Shown one piece after another: positions 1-9,002 of a DNA stretch of 16,445 nt. Numbering within the stretch: position 1 is the stretch's first letter; the number at the start of each line of letters is the position of its first letter. Origin of the DNA: Ettlia oleoabundans (lineage: Eukaryota; Chlorophyta; Chlorophyceae; Chlamydomonadales); contig JAAMXP010001988.1 of the NCBI GenBank assembly GCA_019693395.1, positions 6,989-23,433 on the forward strand, in the 5' to 3' direction. A program made the translations under genes and the position numbers. Below the pieces are notes generated by a model. It saw only the letters and a list, made by a program, of their open reading frames with translations. It made no database searches and had not been told where the DNA came from.

Positions 1-12
1 GGGGGGGGGGGG
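1..12. other. Poly-G run at left window edge (likely contig-end artefact)
   Basis: Twelve consecutive G open the window, inside what should be an RDR intron. A matching G run closes the window at 16439-16445. G homopolymers at both ends suggest assembly-edge noise, such as dark-cycle G calls, rather than biology. Confidence 0.6.
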
Positions 13-66
13 CAGCCAAAGGCTGCAAGGTGTATGTCCTGGCAATGTGACACGTGCTGCACTTGC

Positions 67-3000
67 CTGCTTGTTAATGAACACTTGGTCGGGAACCCCA
101 AGCGTGGACAATAGCTGAATGATCTGGCGGTTCAGGTAGGCGGCCATGTACCCTGTAACAACCGGCAGACCCGTGATGTGGTGAACACAGAGACTGGGTA
201 GAGGCCATGGTGCTAGTTTCAACTCATGGACTGCCAGGGTGAACAGACAGCCAGCAGCCTGGAACTTGACCGGGCACCTGCAGGCCGCACAATTTCCAGT
301 ACGCTGTGCAGCGACTGGAACTTGCGCATGCTGGGCCGTACACAGAGCCTGCAGCAGCAGAACGCAATGTTGCATTTGATCCCTTGTTCCAGGATGCAAA
401 GAGCAGTCTGGACAAGCGATGTGTTTGGTCGGGCATGGCATGATTTGGTGGTGGTAGGTTCTCCTTCTTTCTTTGGTCTGTTATGGCGGGGACGGGCGCC
501 TCACTGTCGGCCAGTGAGTGAGGTGTCAATTGCCACCATGCCCTTGCAGCCCGCCATTCTGATTTGAAACGCCGAGGGCACCTCGCCAGGTGCCACCCTT
601 CCTGCTGCTGCCAGCTGCTCTGCCACCTCTTGTGCCAGCATTGGGGAGATGATCCCGCAGCCATCTGCAGGCTAGGCAGGGAGGAAGCAAAGCAAGCCTT
701 ACCCTGCAGGGTCAACGTTCCATCTGCTTGCCAGCACGAGCCATGCGGTGCATTGACTGGTTGCAAATGCTGACCTGAAAAGCAGTAGGGCTTGCGCTCC
801 ACGTCCGCAATGCTTGATACGTCCTCCACCTGCAGCACAGACCGCGGCTAAGCGACTGTATTGGTACTGTCAGCTGTCAGTTTCTGTGACTTACGCCTTC
901 GCAGTGCATCTGCTACACACACCCACACATGCATACATGTACACTGGCTTACACGCACACCAAATGTGGCCCCTTGCCTGCACGGTGTCCAGGGTGGAAG
1001 AGAAGCACTGCCCCATGCGGGCACCATACTTAGCGGGGATGCGGATCCCGCTGAAGTCACGCATCCAGTCGCGGACCTCTGCTGGGGTAACTCCTTCCGC
1101 TGGCGCAAAAAACCAGCATGACTGCTCCCGCAGCTGCAGGCCCAGCACAGGCATAGGGGCAAGCAGGCAGTACTGTAGAGTTCCGGCAACGCTGCGCCAT
1201 GCATTCAGCTATGCAAGCAGCATTGCACGTGTGCAGCAAGCCGGAAGCAGCGCAGCCTGCCTGGCTGGAGGAGAATGCCAGGAACTGGTAGTGTCTGCTC
1301 CCGATGTGGATGCCCTGCCGTGACACCTCACGAATCCTGCACACACACTGGTGGGCAAGTGGGCGCCTGTCAGCACATCCAGCTGGTTGTGGTGTCGTAT
1401 GCAGCCGTTGAGCCTCAGACAGCTGGTGGTCGATCGTGGCGACATGCGGCCCTGCTGCGCACCTGGCGTACAGCGCTGTAGCACTGGCTGCCCCGGAGCC
1501 CAGCACCTTGTTCCCATCTTCCTCCCCAAACGCCACCCGCACAAAGTGGTCCGCAAACTGCGGCACAGTGCAGGACCTTGTAAAGAATGGCTGAATGAAG
1601 TTTGTTGCAGTAACCTTGAATGATTCAGCCATTGTGTTGACATGCTTGCAGTGGAGGCAGGGAGCCCGGTTTCTACCCCTGTCCTGCCTGTGCATAGTGG
1701 TGCAACACCCGGTTGGATGTCTCCTGCTCCACACCAAGCCCAACAACACGAGTGGGTGTGACTAGCACTCGCTGCACCTCCACACCCTCTAGGGCCAGCA
1801 CCCTGCAGGGGCAGGTTGCAAGAATCACACTGTATGCCACAGTGCAACCCACTGGTCTGGGTCAGCCAAGGCCGCCAAACAGGAGTGGCCTGCCTGAAAG
1901 CCTGGTAGGTGTCCCCCTCCATCCCGTCTTGGACCTGCATCCGCACCAACCGCAGCTGCTGCTGGAATGCGGCCACCGGGTCTGGCAATGGCCTGCTGCT
2001 GTCCACCAGCTGGCGCAGGGCCTGCAGCACGATGGTATGCGGCCACAACGCAGGACAGGGAGTCGTAGGCGTAAGGCCTGGCCTATGACTAGTCAGCTGC
2101 ACGGTGCCAGCGCTTTACACTGCCAGCCTCGAAGCAATCCAGAGTATCAGCGCTGACTGAGCAAACACTTGTGGTGCGCGCAGCCTTGCCTCTTCGGCCA
2201 GCCTGTGCTCGCAGCTGCAGGCAGAATCAATTGCTGTGCACAGCCCATGCAGCTGGATTGGGGACACACGTCCTTGCGATGCCAGGCAGCTCAAGTAGTA
2301 CAACACCTGCATTGCATGATAAAAGATGCTTGTCTGTGAGGTGACTTGGACAATAGGCTACACACTTCCGCTGGGCCGCTGCTTCAGCAGTGCCCCTTGT
2401 GGCTGCTGTGCCTGCTGTGCATCAGGTGGTCAGCCCCCACCCACCTGTGGGTCCATGCCACTTGCCCCATCTGGCAGGTCGCAGAGGCGGAAGCCAGGCC
2501 CCACTGGTGCCAGCTCTAAAGGCACCAGCTGCAACTGTTTCCAACTTTTGTACGGAAATTTTTGTTGAAATTCCAAAATTTGAACGGGCTGGTTCTCCGG
2601 TGCACGCGGGTCAAAGAGCTTGAGGCGCCATAGCCTGCGCAGCAGCCCACCCTTGTCCAGCAGCGCCGGCTTGCTCTGCCCAGCCCCCGGCGCAATCACC
2701 AGCCTGGACAGATGGCCGCCATGCGGTTGGGACCTGGGTAAGACATGTTGTGCAGTGGATCAGCAGACACAGTCGGTGGCATGGAGGTGGCAGCAGCAGG
2801 CCACAAAAGAGGCAGCCCACAGCCACCGACCCAGCACTGGCCTACGGCTAAACGTGTCCTGCAAAGCCGACCACTCGCCTGTAAGCAAGGCACCTGCCCA
2901 GCACCCCTGCCCTGTCCGCCACATCCACGATGCTGGCAGAGTCGTGGGGGAAGATGACAGGGATGCTGGGCGCGGTGAAGTCTGCGCATCGGTTCCAGCG

Positions 3001-4547
3001 CTCATCCTCAAATGCCCCAAACGCCCTGCAAGCCCAACTTAGAGGTAGGGCAGGCAGCACAGCAGTAAAAGTTCACGTCACATGCACCAAGACGGCTTTG
3101 CATGCACAACGTGGCCAGGCTCGCGCGGCACCTTCAGAACAAGTGTTGCTTTGCATCCTTGCCTGGCGTAAACAGTGCTCACCCCAGCGCCAGGGCTGCA
3201 ATCAATCCCACAACCATGTCGGAGGGCTGGCAGAACAGCCGCGGAGGCTGCCGTAGCTGCAAAAGCAGAGAGAGGGTGCCGCTGCCGTCGCTGTGCAGCT
3301 GTATCTGGCCTGCAAACCGCTTGTAGGGCACCTGCGAGCCAGGAACTGGCAGTGAGCAGGCAGCAAGCGTATATGCTCGCCACCTGACAGCCCAGAGTGT
3401 GCTGTTCAATTTGCATAGGGCTGATGTCTGCATAAGGGCAGGCTATAACTATGCACTTGCTGGGGCAAGCAGCGCAGCATTACTTCGCCCATCTGGCTTC
3501 CACCAACCTGCAGCTTGTACAGCCGCTCCTTGTGCCCGAGCACCACCTCTATGCGGCGACCCAGCATGCGCAGCTCAGCCAGCTGACCCTCATTCGCAAG
3601 CTCCTGGGCCACACCATAGGCACCGGATTCGGTGAAGCTTCCCACCTGCAAGCCAAAGCAGGGCACATGCACCGCTCACATTGGGTGGTTTATCCAGCGA
3701 TGCCATTGATAGTTGGTAGCATGTGATGGAGGTTACCTGCACCCGGAGCAGCTTAATTTCGCAGCCGTCAAGCCTTCCATCCTCAACATCAGCTGGCTTG
3801 GGTTGATGCAGCCGAACCCTGTTGTTGGCAACCAACGGCAGTTAGATCGAGCAACCGGTTGGAAGACCAATGGCAAAAGTGACACAGAGCAAACAGTCAA
3901 TTCATGATGCGTGGGCATACAAGTGTGTTATCAACCGGTGAGCGCACAACCCTTCTGGTACACATACACATATCGCATTACCTTACATAACCCTTGTAGC
4001 CAATCTCGCACGCACTCAGGCAGTGCTCTGGGATGCTGTTGCCGCCCTGGCGCATCATGTGTCCAAATCTCACCTGCACTGCCCGCAGGACTGCCTCTGC
4101 TAAAGCTGCCTCTTCAAATGCCACCACCGCCATGCCGTTGGGTTTGCCCTTGTCATTCCGGAACATGCGGCTGTTCCTGGTGTCCACTGGCCCGAAGCGC
4201 TGAAAGAAGCTGCACACCGCTGACGTCTTGGCTGTAAACAACAGACCAGACACAAACACCTGCCGGATATGCGTGCAAGAGCGCTCCAACATCTCGTGCA
4301 CTGCACCAGGGAGTGTGGCATGTGTCACTTGCTGGAATTGTTGCAGCGGGTGCCGCCTAGCGCTGCGCAGCACCGATATCGGTAGCATACAACTTCTCGC
4401 ACCATACTGCTTCACTTGCTCCTTTATTGCTTCCTGGTCAGCGTCATCTGCCAGCTTTGCATTCAAATCAGCCAGGGCGGCCTGTTGCACAGAAAGGGCC
4501 CGCTCGAGCGGCCGCATGTGTCTGCTCTGCTTCTTGCCACGACCCAT
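67..4547 (-). CDS. RDR: RNA-dependent RNA polymerase (RDR family), 5' part, truncated at window edge
   Basis: Cellular RDRs copy single-stranded RNA into dsRNA for Dicer and so amplify RNA silencing. I reconstruct 16 exons (high to low): 4547-3982, 3818-3737, 3645-3508, 3331-3183, 3025-2894, 2733-2445, 2306-2190, 2021-1894, 1802-1688, 1557-1463, 1336-1261, 1133-978, 829-775, 664-505, 348-278, 152-67. These give 805 codons with no stop and matching phase at every junction. Order of landmarks: RRM about residues 97-160 (RNP2 VFVSGL, RNP1 KGKPNGMAVVAF); RDR motifs RVLVTPTRV (545-553), FLAFSSSQ/LREQ (622-633), ARMGQCFSST (667-676), FSDGCG (698-703), VRPSM (756-760), YLNRQII..LLSTLGVPD (782-798). 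The catalytic DbDGD motif normally lies further downstream and is therefore outside the window. The start at 4547 has a good GCCATGG context. Less certain points: exon 7 could end at another donor; exon 1 (4416-4255) and exon 6 (2585-2529) each hold an in-frame stretch that could be an intron. Family call is firm; subclass (RDR1/2/6 versus RDR3-5) cannot be told. Confidence 0.93.
914..960. repeat. CA-rich simple sequence in an RDR intron
   Basis: A degenerate ACAC-rich stretch on the plus strand (GT-rich in the transcript) lies within the intron between RDR exons 12 and 13 (977-830). It is not a perfect microsatellite and no function is evident. Confidence 0.6.
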
Positions 4548-4795
4548 GGCAGACCCTCTAAATTTGAGTGAGAACCAGAATTAGCCAGGGTTCAAGGGGA
4601 CCACTAGAAAAAATCTCTACATCGTGGTGCCAGTGTTGCAAGTGCGCTGTGTACTGTCATCCAGCCACCTCGCACTTGGAATCATGGAAGCCAAGCTTTA
4701 CACCACTTTGCGCCCTCAAATCACAGCATGCTGCGAGATTTAAGATCATTTCACAGTACGCATAGCGCTGAGAGGCCCTCCGCAACGCGCCGGCT
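4548..4795. other. Intergenic spacer: J-domain gene 3' UTR and RDR promoter/5' UTR
   Basis: Both flanking genes are on the minus strand. The part next to 4796 should be the 3' UTR of the J-domain gene, with a TGTAA signal at 4698-4702. The remaining ~150 bp before the RDR start codon would hold the RDR promoter. No TATA box or other recognisable element was found. Confidence 0.55.
4698..4702 (-). terminator. TGTAA poly(A) signal for the J-domain gene
   Basis: TTACA on the plus strand reads TGTAA on the minus strand, about 95 nt beyond the stop codon ending at 4796. TGTAA is the standard chlorophyte polyadenylation signal; cleavage would be expected 10-20 nt further on. Confidence 0.55.
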
Positions 4796-7700
4796 TCACA
4801 GAAAGGTGCGGCCGCCGCCCTGGCCGCCGCCAAACTTGGACCCCAGGGCACGGGTGCCTTTGAGCAGGTCTGCAGCATTGGCCTTGGCGTTAAGCCCAGG
4901 CCCCAAGTCGGTTTCCCTATTGAACGGTCGCCAGGGGTGCTGAGTGGGGTCGTAGCCAAGCTCGGCCGCCACCTTGTCCCCAGCCTTGCTGCTGTCTGCA
5001 CCCTCAGTCTTGTGCTTCTTCCGCTTCTGCTTCTTTGCATCGCTGCCCCCCGCCAACCGCTCAGCATGCAGCTCCATAAGGCTCTTCTTGCGGGTGTTGG
5101 AGTTGAAGGCGTCCACCGCCCTCGCCATGCGTGCTGCTTGAGTTGGGTTGGCCGCCGCCACGCCCCTGTCTGCTCCCCCCGCCCCAGCGGCAGTTGTCAG
5201 CAGCAGGGGGCCAGAGGTGGCAGATCCGCCACCCTCCAACTGCGCTGCGCGTTGCTGTGGTGTCATTGTCCAGCCACTTGTGTCGCCCCGACTCTTCACG
5301 CCCTTCTGGGAGAACCCTGTGAACCCGGTCTGCAGCCGCACAGTGGGGAGGGGTATAGCGAGCGGGTGGGAGGGGCTCACATTGCAGAAAGGGCAGGCCA
5401 GGGCAGCAAGCAAGGCGCTTGCGCAGTGTGTTCCAGCTCTCAGGAAAGCCGCAGCAGGCTGTGCTCCAGGCCAGGCCTGCAGCTGTCCCATGGGCCGCAA
5501 GACCTGCAGCAGCCAGGCGCAGGGATCACCGTGGGCATGGCTGCCGCCACATCCTGTCGCCGCTCAGGTGGCAGCTCAGTCATCCAGGCCTCTCTGGAGG
5601 GAGGGCCTGGACCCGCAGCCGGCCCCGACAGGTCCTCAGCTGTGGCCTGGCCCCGAGCAATGCGCCATTGCCGCTCGCGCTCAGCCACAGCCGCCGCTGC
5701 TGCAAACTCGCGCCGCAGCTCCGCGTCCCGCCGCCGATCGTCTACCTTCTTGCGCAACGCTGCGTCCTGCACAACGTTCCGGGAGACGGCAACAGGGAGA
5801 AGGCAACGACAACAGTTACCCGGGCGCATGCATCACGGCAGGGGCCTGAAGAGTGGGAGGCAGGGTCACAAGAGTGGGGTGGACAGTGAGTGCATGCGTT
5901 GCACACCCACGCACACCAACTCCATGGGTTCTACTGGAGCGTGAGTAGGCGGCAGTCAGCCAGGCAGTTCCTGGCTGCGTGCGCGCCCCTCAACCCCACA
6001 CGCCAACTTGCCTGCAGCTCTTTGGCAGCGGCGGTGACAGCCTGGAAAGCGTCGTGTGCCCGCGGGTGGTCGCATTTGTCCGGGTGGGTAAGCAGCGACA
6101 GCCGCCAGTACCGCTTCTTAACATCCCCTGCACCCAATACACAACAGCGCAAGTAGTAAGGGAGCAAAGGGTAGGCAGGCAGGCAGGCACATGGTGTATG
6201 CATAATCACACGGACAAGAACAACAGCACGCTGCAGCAGAAGCCTTAGCATAGCAGCATAGTGCCAAGGAAGCAGAGAATGGCACAGGATGAGCCATACA
6301 ATCTGCCTGTCTGGCAGTCACAACAACCTTGCTTGGTGCCATGCTTTGCTCATATTGCAACCCAACCTGGCCAGAATTAAGCCCAAGTAGCCAGGCAGCC
6401 AACCAAGCACCATGCCCTTTAAGCAGCCAAAGAACAATCAAACAGGCCGACTAACTACTGACCGTCCGAAAACCCGCCCTTGTCACCACTGTCTCACCCT
6501 TGGGCGTGTCTGGTTGCAGCCCCAGCACCTCGTACGCGTCAGGTGGGTGCTCAGCAGCCCCGCCCGCCGTGCTCTTCTCGTGCTGAGCAGTGTGCAGGTG
6601 CAGCACCCGCAGCACTCGCGCCACCTCGGCGCTGCGCTCGTCCATAGAGGCTGCGGCAGGTGCGGGGTGAGGGCACGCAGAGGGAGCGACAGGGGTGGGA
6701 CAAGGTGGATGTGTTATCTCCTAGGGGAAGGGGTAAGGGCAACAAGCTTGGTGGGCTGAGGGGTGGGACAAGGCTGATGGGCGGGGTAACGACAGGCGCA
6801 AGACGGGACACGTTGGCGAAAGCGAGAAGCGGGCAACAGGTCACAATCGTGCCCAAAAGAATGAGCTGTGATGACGCATGATGCATGCAGTTAGCTTCTT
6901 TGCATACGCCAAAAACAGGAAGCGAAGGATAGCGACAGCTGCCGATCTAGCTTTGGCGGTGGGATACCACGAGGGAGCAACAGAAAGCACTAGCACAGTG
7001 GCAACAGCTGTAGCTGGTAAGACCAGGCACACAAGTGCTGTTGCCGGCAGGGACAGGAAGGCATCCTTGCAGCAGACCGCGGGGCAACGCTTGCGTCTCT
7101 CCGGCCCCTGTGTCGCTCACCCAGGTCCAGCTCTTCAGCCACCTCGGGTGGAGGGGGCCCCACCAGGAAATCGTCCCTCTCCTCGTCCCCATACGCATTG
7201 GAACCGCCTTCCTCATCGCTAGCTGGGTATTTCATCTGAAACCAGGAAAATACAAGGGAACATGCATGAAAACCAGGCCAAACCACTGTCAGCATTGGCA
7301 GCCTTTGTGCGAAGGGGCGGCCTACAGCAGCAGTAAAGGGCACAGAGAAGCCTATGGCATGTTCATATTGTAATATCAACCGACACGTGCAGCACACGCA
7401 AGGTAGTCGAGCATTGAACCAATGAAAAGCTGGGCAACTGCGATCACCTGCGCTGCCGCCGCCAGCCACTCGGCAGGGGGCATGGCGGGCCCGGCTGTGC
7501 GCCCTAGTGCTGTGTCATCCTGTATATCCCCCTCCTCCTCCTCCTGTTCTATCTTGCCGTCTCTTGCCGCTCCTTCGGTTGGCAGCACCGCTGGAAGCGG
7601 AGCCAACGGGCCAATGGGTGATGAGGCCAGCGCCCCCACCGCCTCATCCCTCTCATCCTCACAACTTGACACCAGGCCCTCATGCTGCTGCAGCTGCTGC

Positions 7701-8793
7701 ACAGGCGGCAGTACAACTGGCCCAATATCTGGCTGTGCTGAAGCGGCAGATGGCTTATGTCTTCCACCTTGCTGCAGCTGCTTATGTTGAGCCATAGCTG
7801 CCTGCTGCTCCTCAGCCTGAGCCGCTTCTGCAGCGGCCCCTGCCACCGCAGCAGCATGTTGTTGCGAGGCCTTGCGGTACAGTGCAAGCTGTTCTTCAGA
7901 TTCGTCCAGCAACGGAGCCACAAAGGAAAGCACAGTGGTGGCGCCCTGCCGCTTGAAGTACTGCCCCTGCACCAGTGGCAGGGCCGAGAGCAACATACAG
8001 CGTGTGAAACGGTGGCCTGATTCATGCCTGCATGCCCCACCAGCCTTGCCAGCGGCTGTGAAGGCAGACTAAAGCAGGTAGGTAAGAAGTTTTCAGGGAT
8101 GAAGGGATAGCAGCGCATGACAGTCGGCCGGGGTATCAATGCTGCTGTCACCCCCGTACAGCCCGCTTCCGGTTGGGAGTAGCCAAACACAGAAAGACTT
8201 ACACCAAATTGAAAACTTTGTCGCCAGGTTGCACTGCAACAACAGACAAGAGAGGAAGAATACAAATACGTTGCAGCCAGAAAGAATAGGACCGCACTTA
8301 CGGCCGAGTTCTTGCGCAGCTGCACCAGGTTGTCCAACAGCGCGAGCAGCCGGCTCCGCAAGAAGTCGTGAGGAATGCCGCTAATATCAAGGGCGCCACC
8401 GCTATCCAGCTGCCGCACCAACTGCAGAAAGAACGAATCTGAGATGTGAGATGTTTAAAACATTGATGCCAGGGTGCTTGACCAAGCAGTGGCGGCTGCC
8501 AAGGGCACACAAGGCGGCAGTGGGCTGGGGTGCGTCTCCACCTCTCGCAACTCCTTTCGCAAGGCTTGGTTGTACGCGAGTATCTCCCGTACCGCCCTGG
8601 CTGCCGCCCTGCCCATCTGAAGCTGTTTATTCACGTCCAGACGCTCGTCATCACTGCCGCTGCTGCGGCTGGAGTCCGAGGGGCTGTTTGAACTGCGTCG
8701 TTGCTTGGACTTCTTCCTTTTCTTGCGCTTGGTCTCCTTGCTGTGTTTCGTCTTGCTCTTCTCCTTTTTGCTATCCTTGCCCTTTCTACCCAT
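4796..8793 (-). CDS. J-domain protein with C-terminal DUF3752 (GPALPP-like), nuclear
   Basis: Eight exons: 8793-8542, 8421-8302, 7966-7448, 7235-7121, 6650-6498, 6127-6012, 5766-5530, 5329-4796. Together they encode 681 aa in one continuous frame ending in RTFL. Residues 1-50 are Lys/Arg/Ser-rich (likely nuclear localisation). They are followed by a conserved helical block (52-84, LDVNKQLQMGR...ILAYNQALRKELRE) and by LDISGIP-DFLR. GPAMPPAE sits at 283-290 and GPPPPEVAEE in exon 4. The J domain is about 373-425 with HPD at 401-403, which would stimulate an Hsp70 ATPase. WMTELPPER (486-494) and RGDTSGWT (518-525) are hallmarks of the DUF3752/GPALPP region. The layout matches the plant 'DNAJ heat shock N-terminal domain-containing' family (Arabidopsis At1g65280 type); exact biochemical role is not established. 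The start at 8793 is the first Met of the conserved basic N-terminus. The exon 6 donor is GC (CAG|GCAAGT). The exon 7 end (ACG|GTGATC) is the least certain junction. Confidence 0.88.
6173..6189. repeat. (AGGC)4 tetranucleotide repeat in a J-domain gene intron
   Basis: Four tandem AGGC units lie within the intron between exons 5 and 6 (6497-6128). A short microsatellite, likely neutral. Confidence 0.7.
6651..7120 (-). repeat. Longest intron (J-domain gene) with an imperfect direct repeat
   Basis: This 470-bp intron separates exons 4 and 5. It contains two 20-bp copies of an AGGGGTGGGACAAGG-type sequence at 6691-6710 and 6759-6778 with two mismatches, in a G-rich plus strand (C-rich in the transcript). 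No open frame, RNA gene or transposon feature was seen in the intron. Confidence 0.5.
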
Positions 8794-9002
8794 TGCTGCC
8801 GTACGGGTTGAAGGGCGAACTGGAAATGTTAATTTGCATCGGCAGTGGATGATCAGAGAAGGGTTCAAGCTGGCCACGGCATGCCAGCAGGGCACAGCAG
8901 CAGGATGGCCTTCTTGGCAGCTGGTGCATATGCATGACGTTCCAATGCGTATGATAAGCATTCAGCCAACTTCGCCGTCCGTCCCGCAAAGCCCACGGTG
9001 CC
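8794..9002. promoter_or_regulatory. Shared divergent promoter region (209 bp)
   Basis: This gap separates the start codons of the J-domain gene (minus) and the SRP40-domain gene (plus), so both 5' UTRs and both core promoters must fit here or extend into the genes. No clear TATA box is seen on either strand. A TGACGT core, as found in bZIP-type sites, lies at 8935-8940; one such hexamer is weak evidence. Bidirectional activity is inferred from spacing only. Confidence 0.5.

Noticed and set aside
1209..2102. Continuous 297-codon minus-strand frame across RDR exons 8 to 11
   Set aside because: RDR motifs sit in different frames along it, so it is an accidental read-through of exons and introns. 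The spliced model fits the family; this frame does not.
2540..2560. CAACTTTTGTAC sequence resembling a recombination-cloning att core
   Set aside because: The match is a short AT-rich string only, without flanking arms, and the reading frame continues through it. Coincidence is more likely than vector sequence.
4073..4074. Canonical CAG|GTGAGA donor inside RDR exon 1
   Set aside because: It ends in phase 0 and would hit a stop in exon 2. Extending to the AAG|GTAATG donor after 3982 gives the required phase 2. Use as an alternative splice site remains possible.
4937..5944. 335-codon plus-strand open frame
   Set aside because: It lies antisense to exons 7 and 8 of the J-domain gene, whose sense frame has clear family motifs. 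The plus-strand translation is low-complexity Ser/Arg/Ala/Cys-rich text typical of GC-rich antisense frames.
7549..8421. 290-codon minus-strand frame spanning J-domain exons 2 and 3
   Set aside because: Only its first 40 codons are coding (exon 2). After the GCC|GTAAGT donor it reads intron and then the wrong frame of exon 3.
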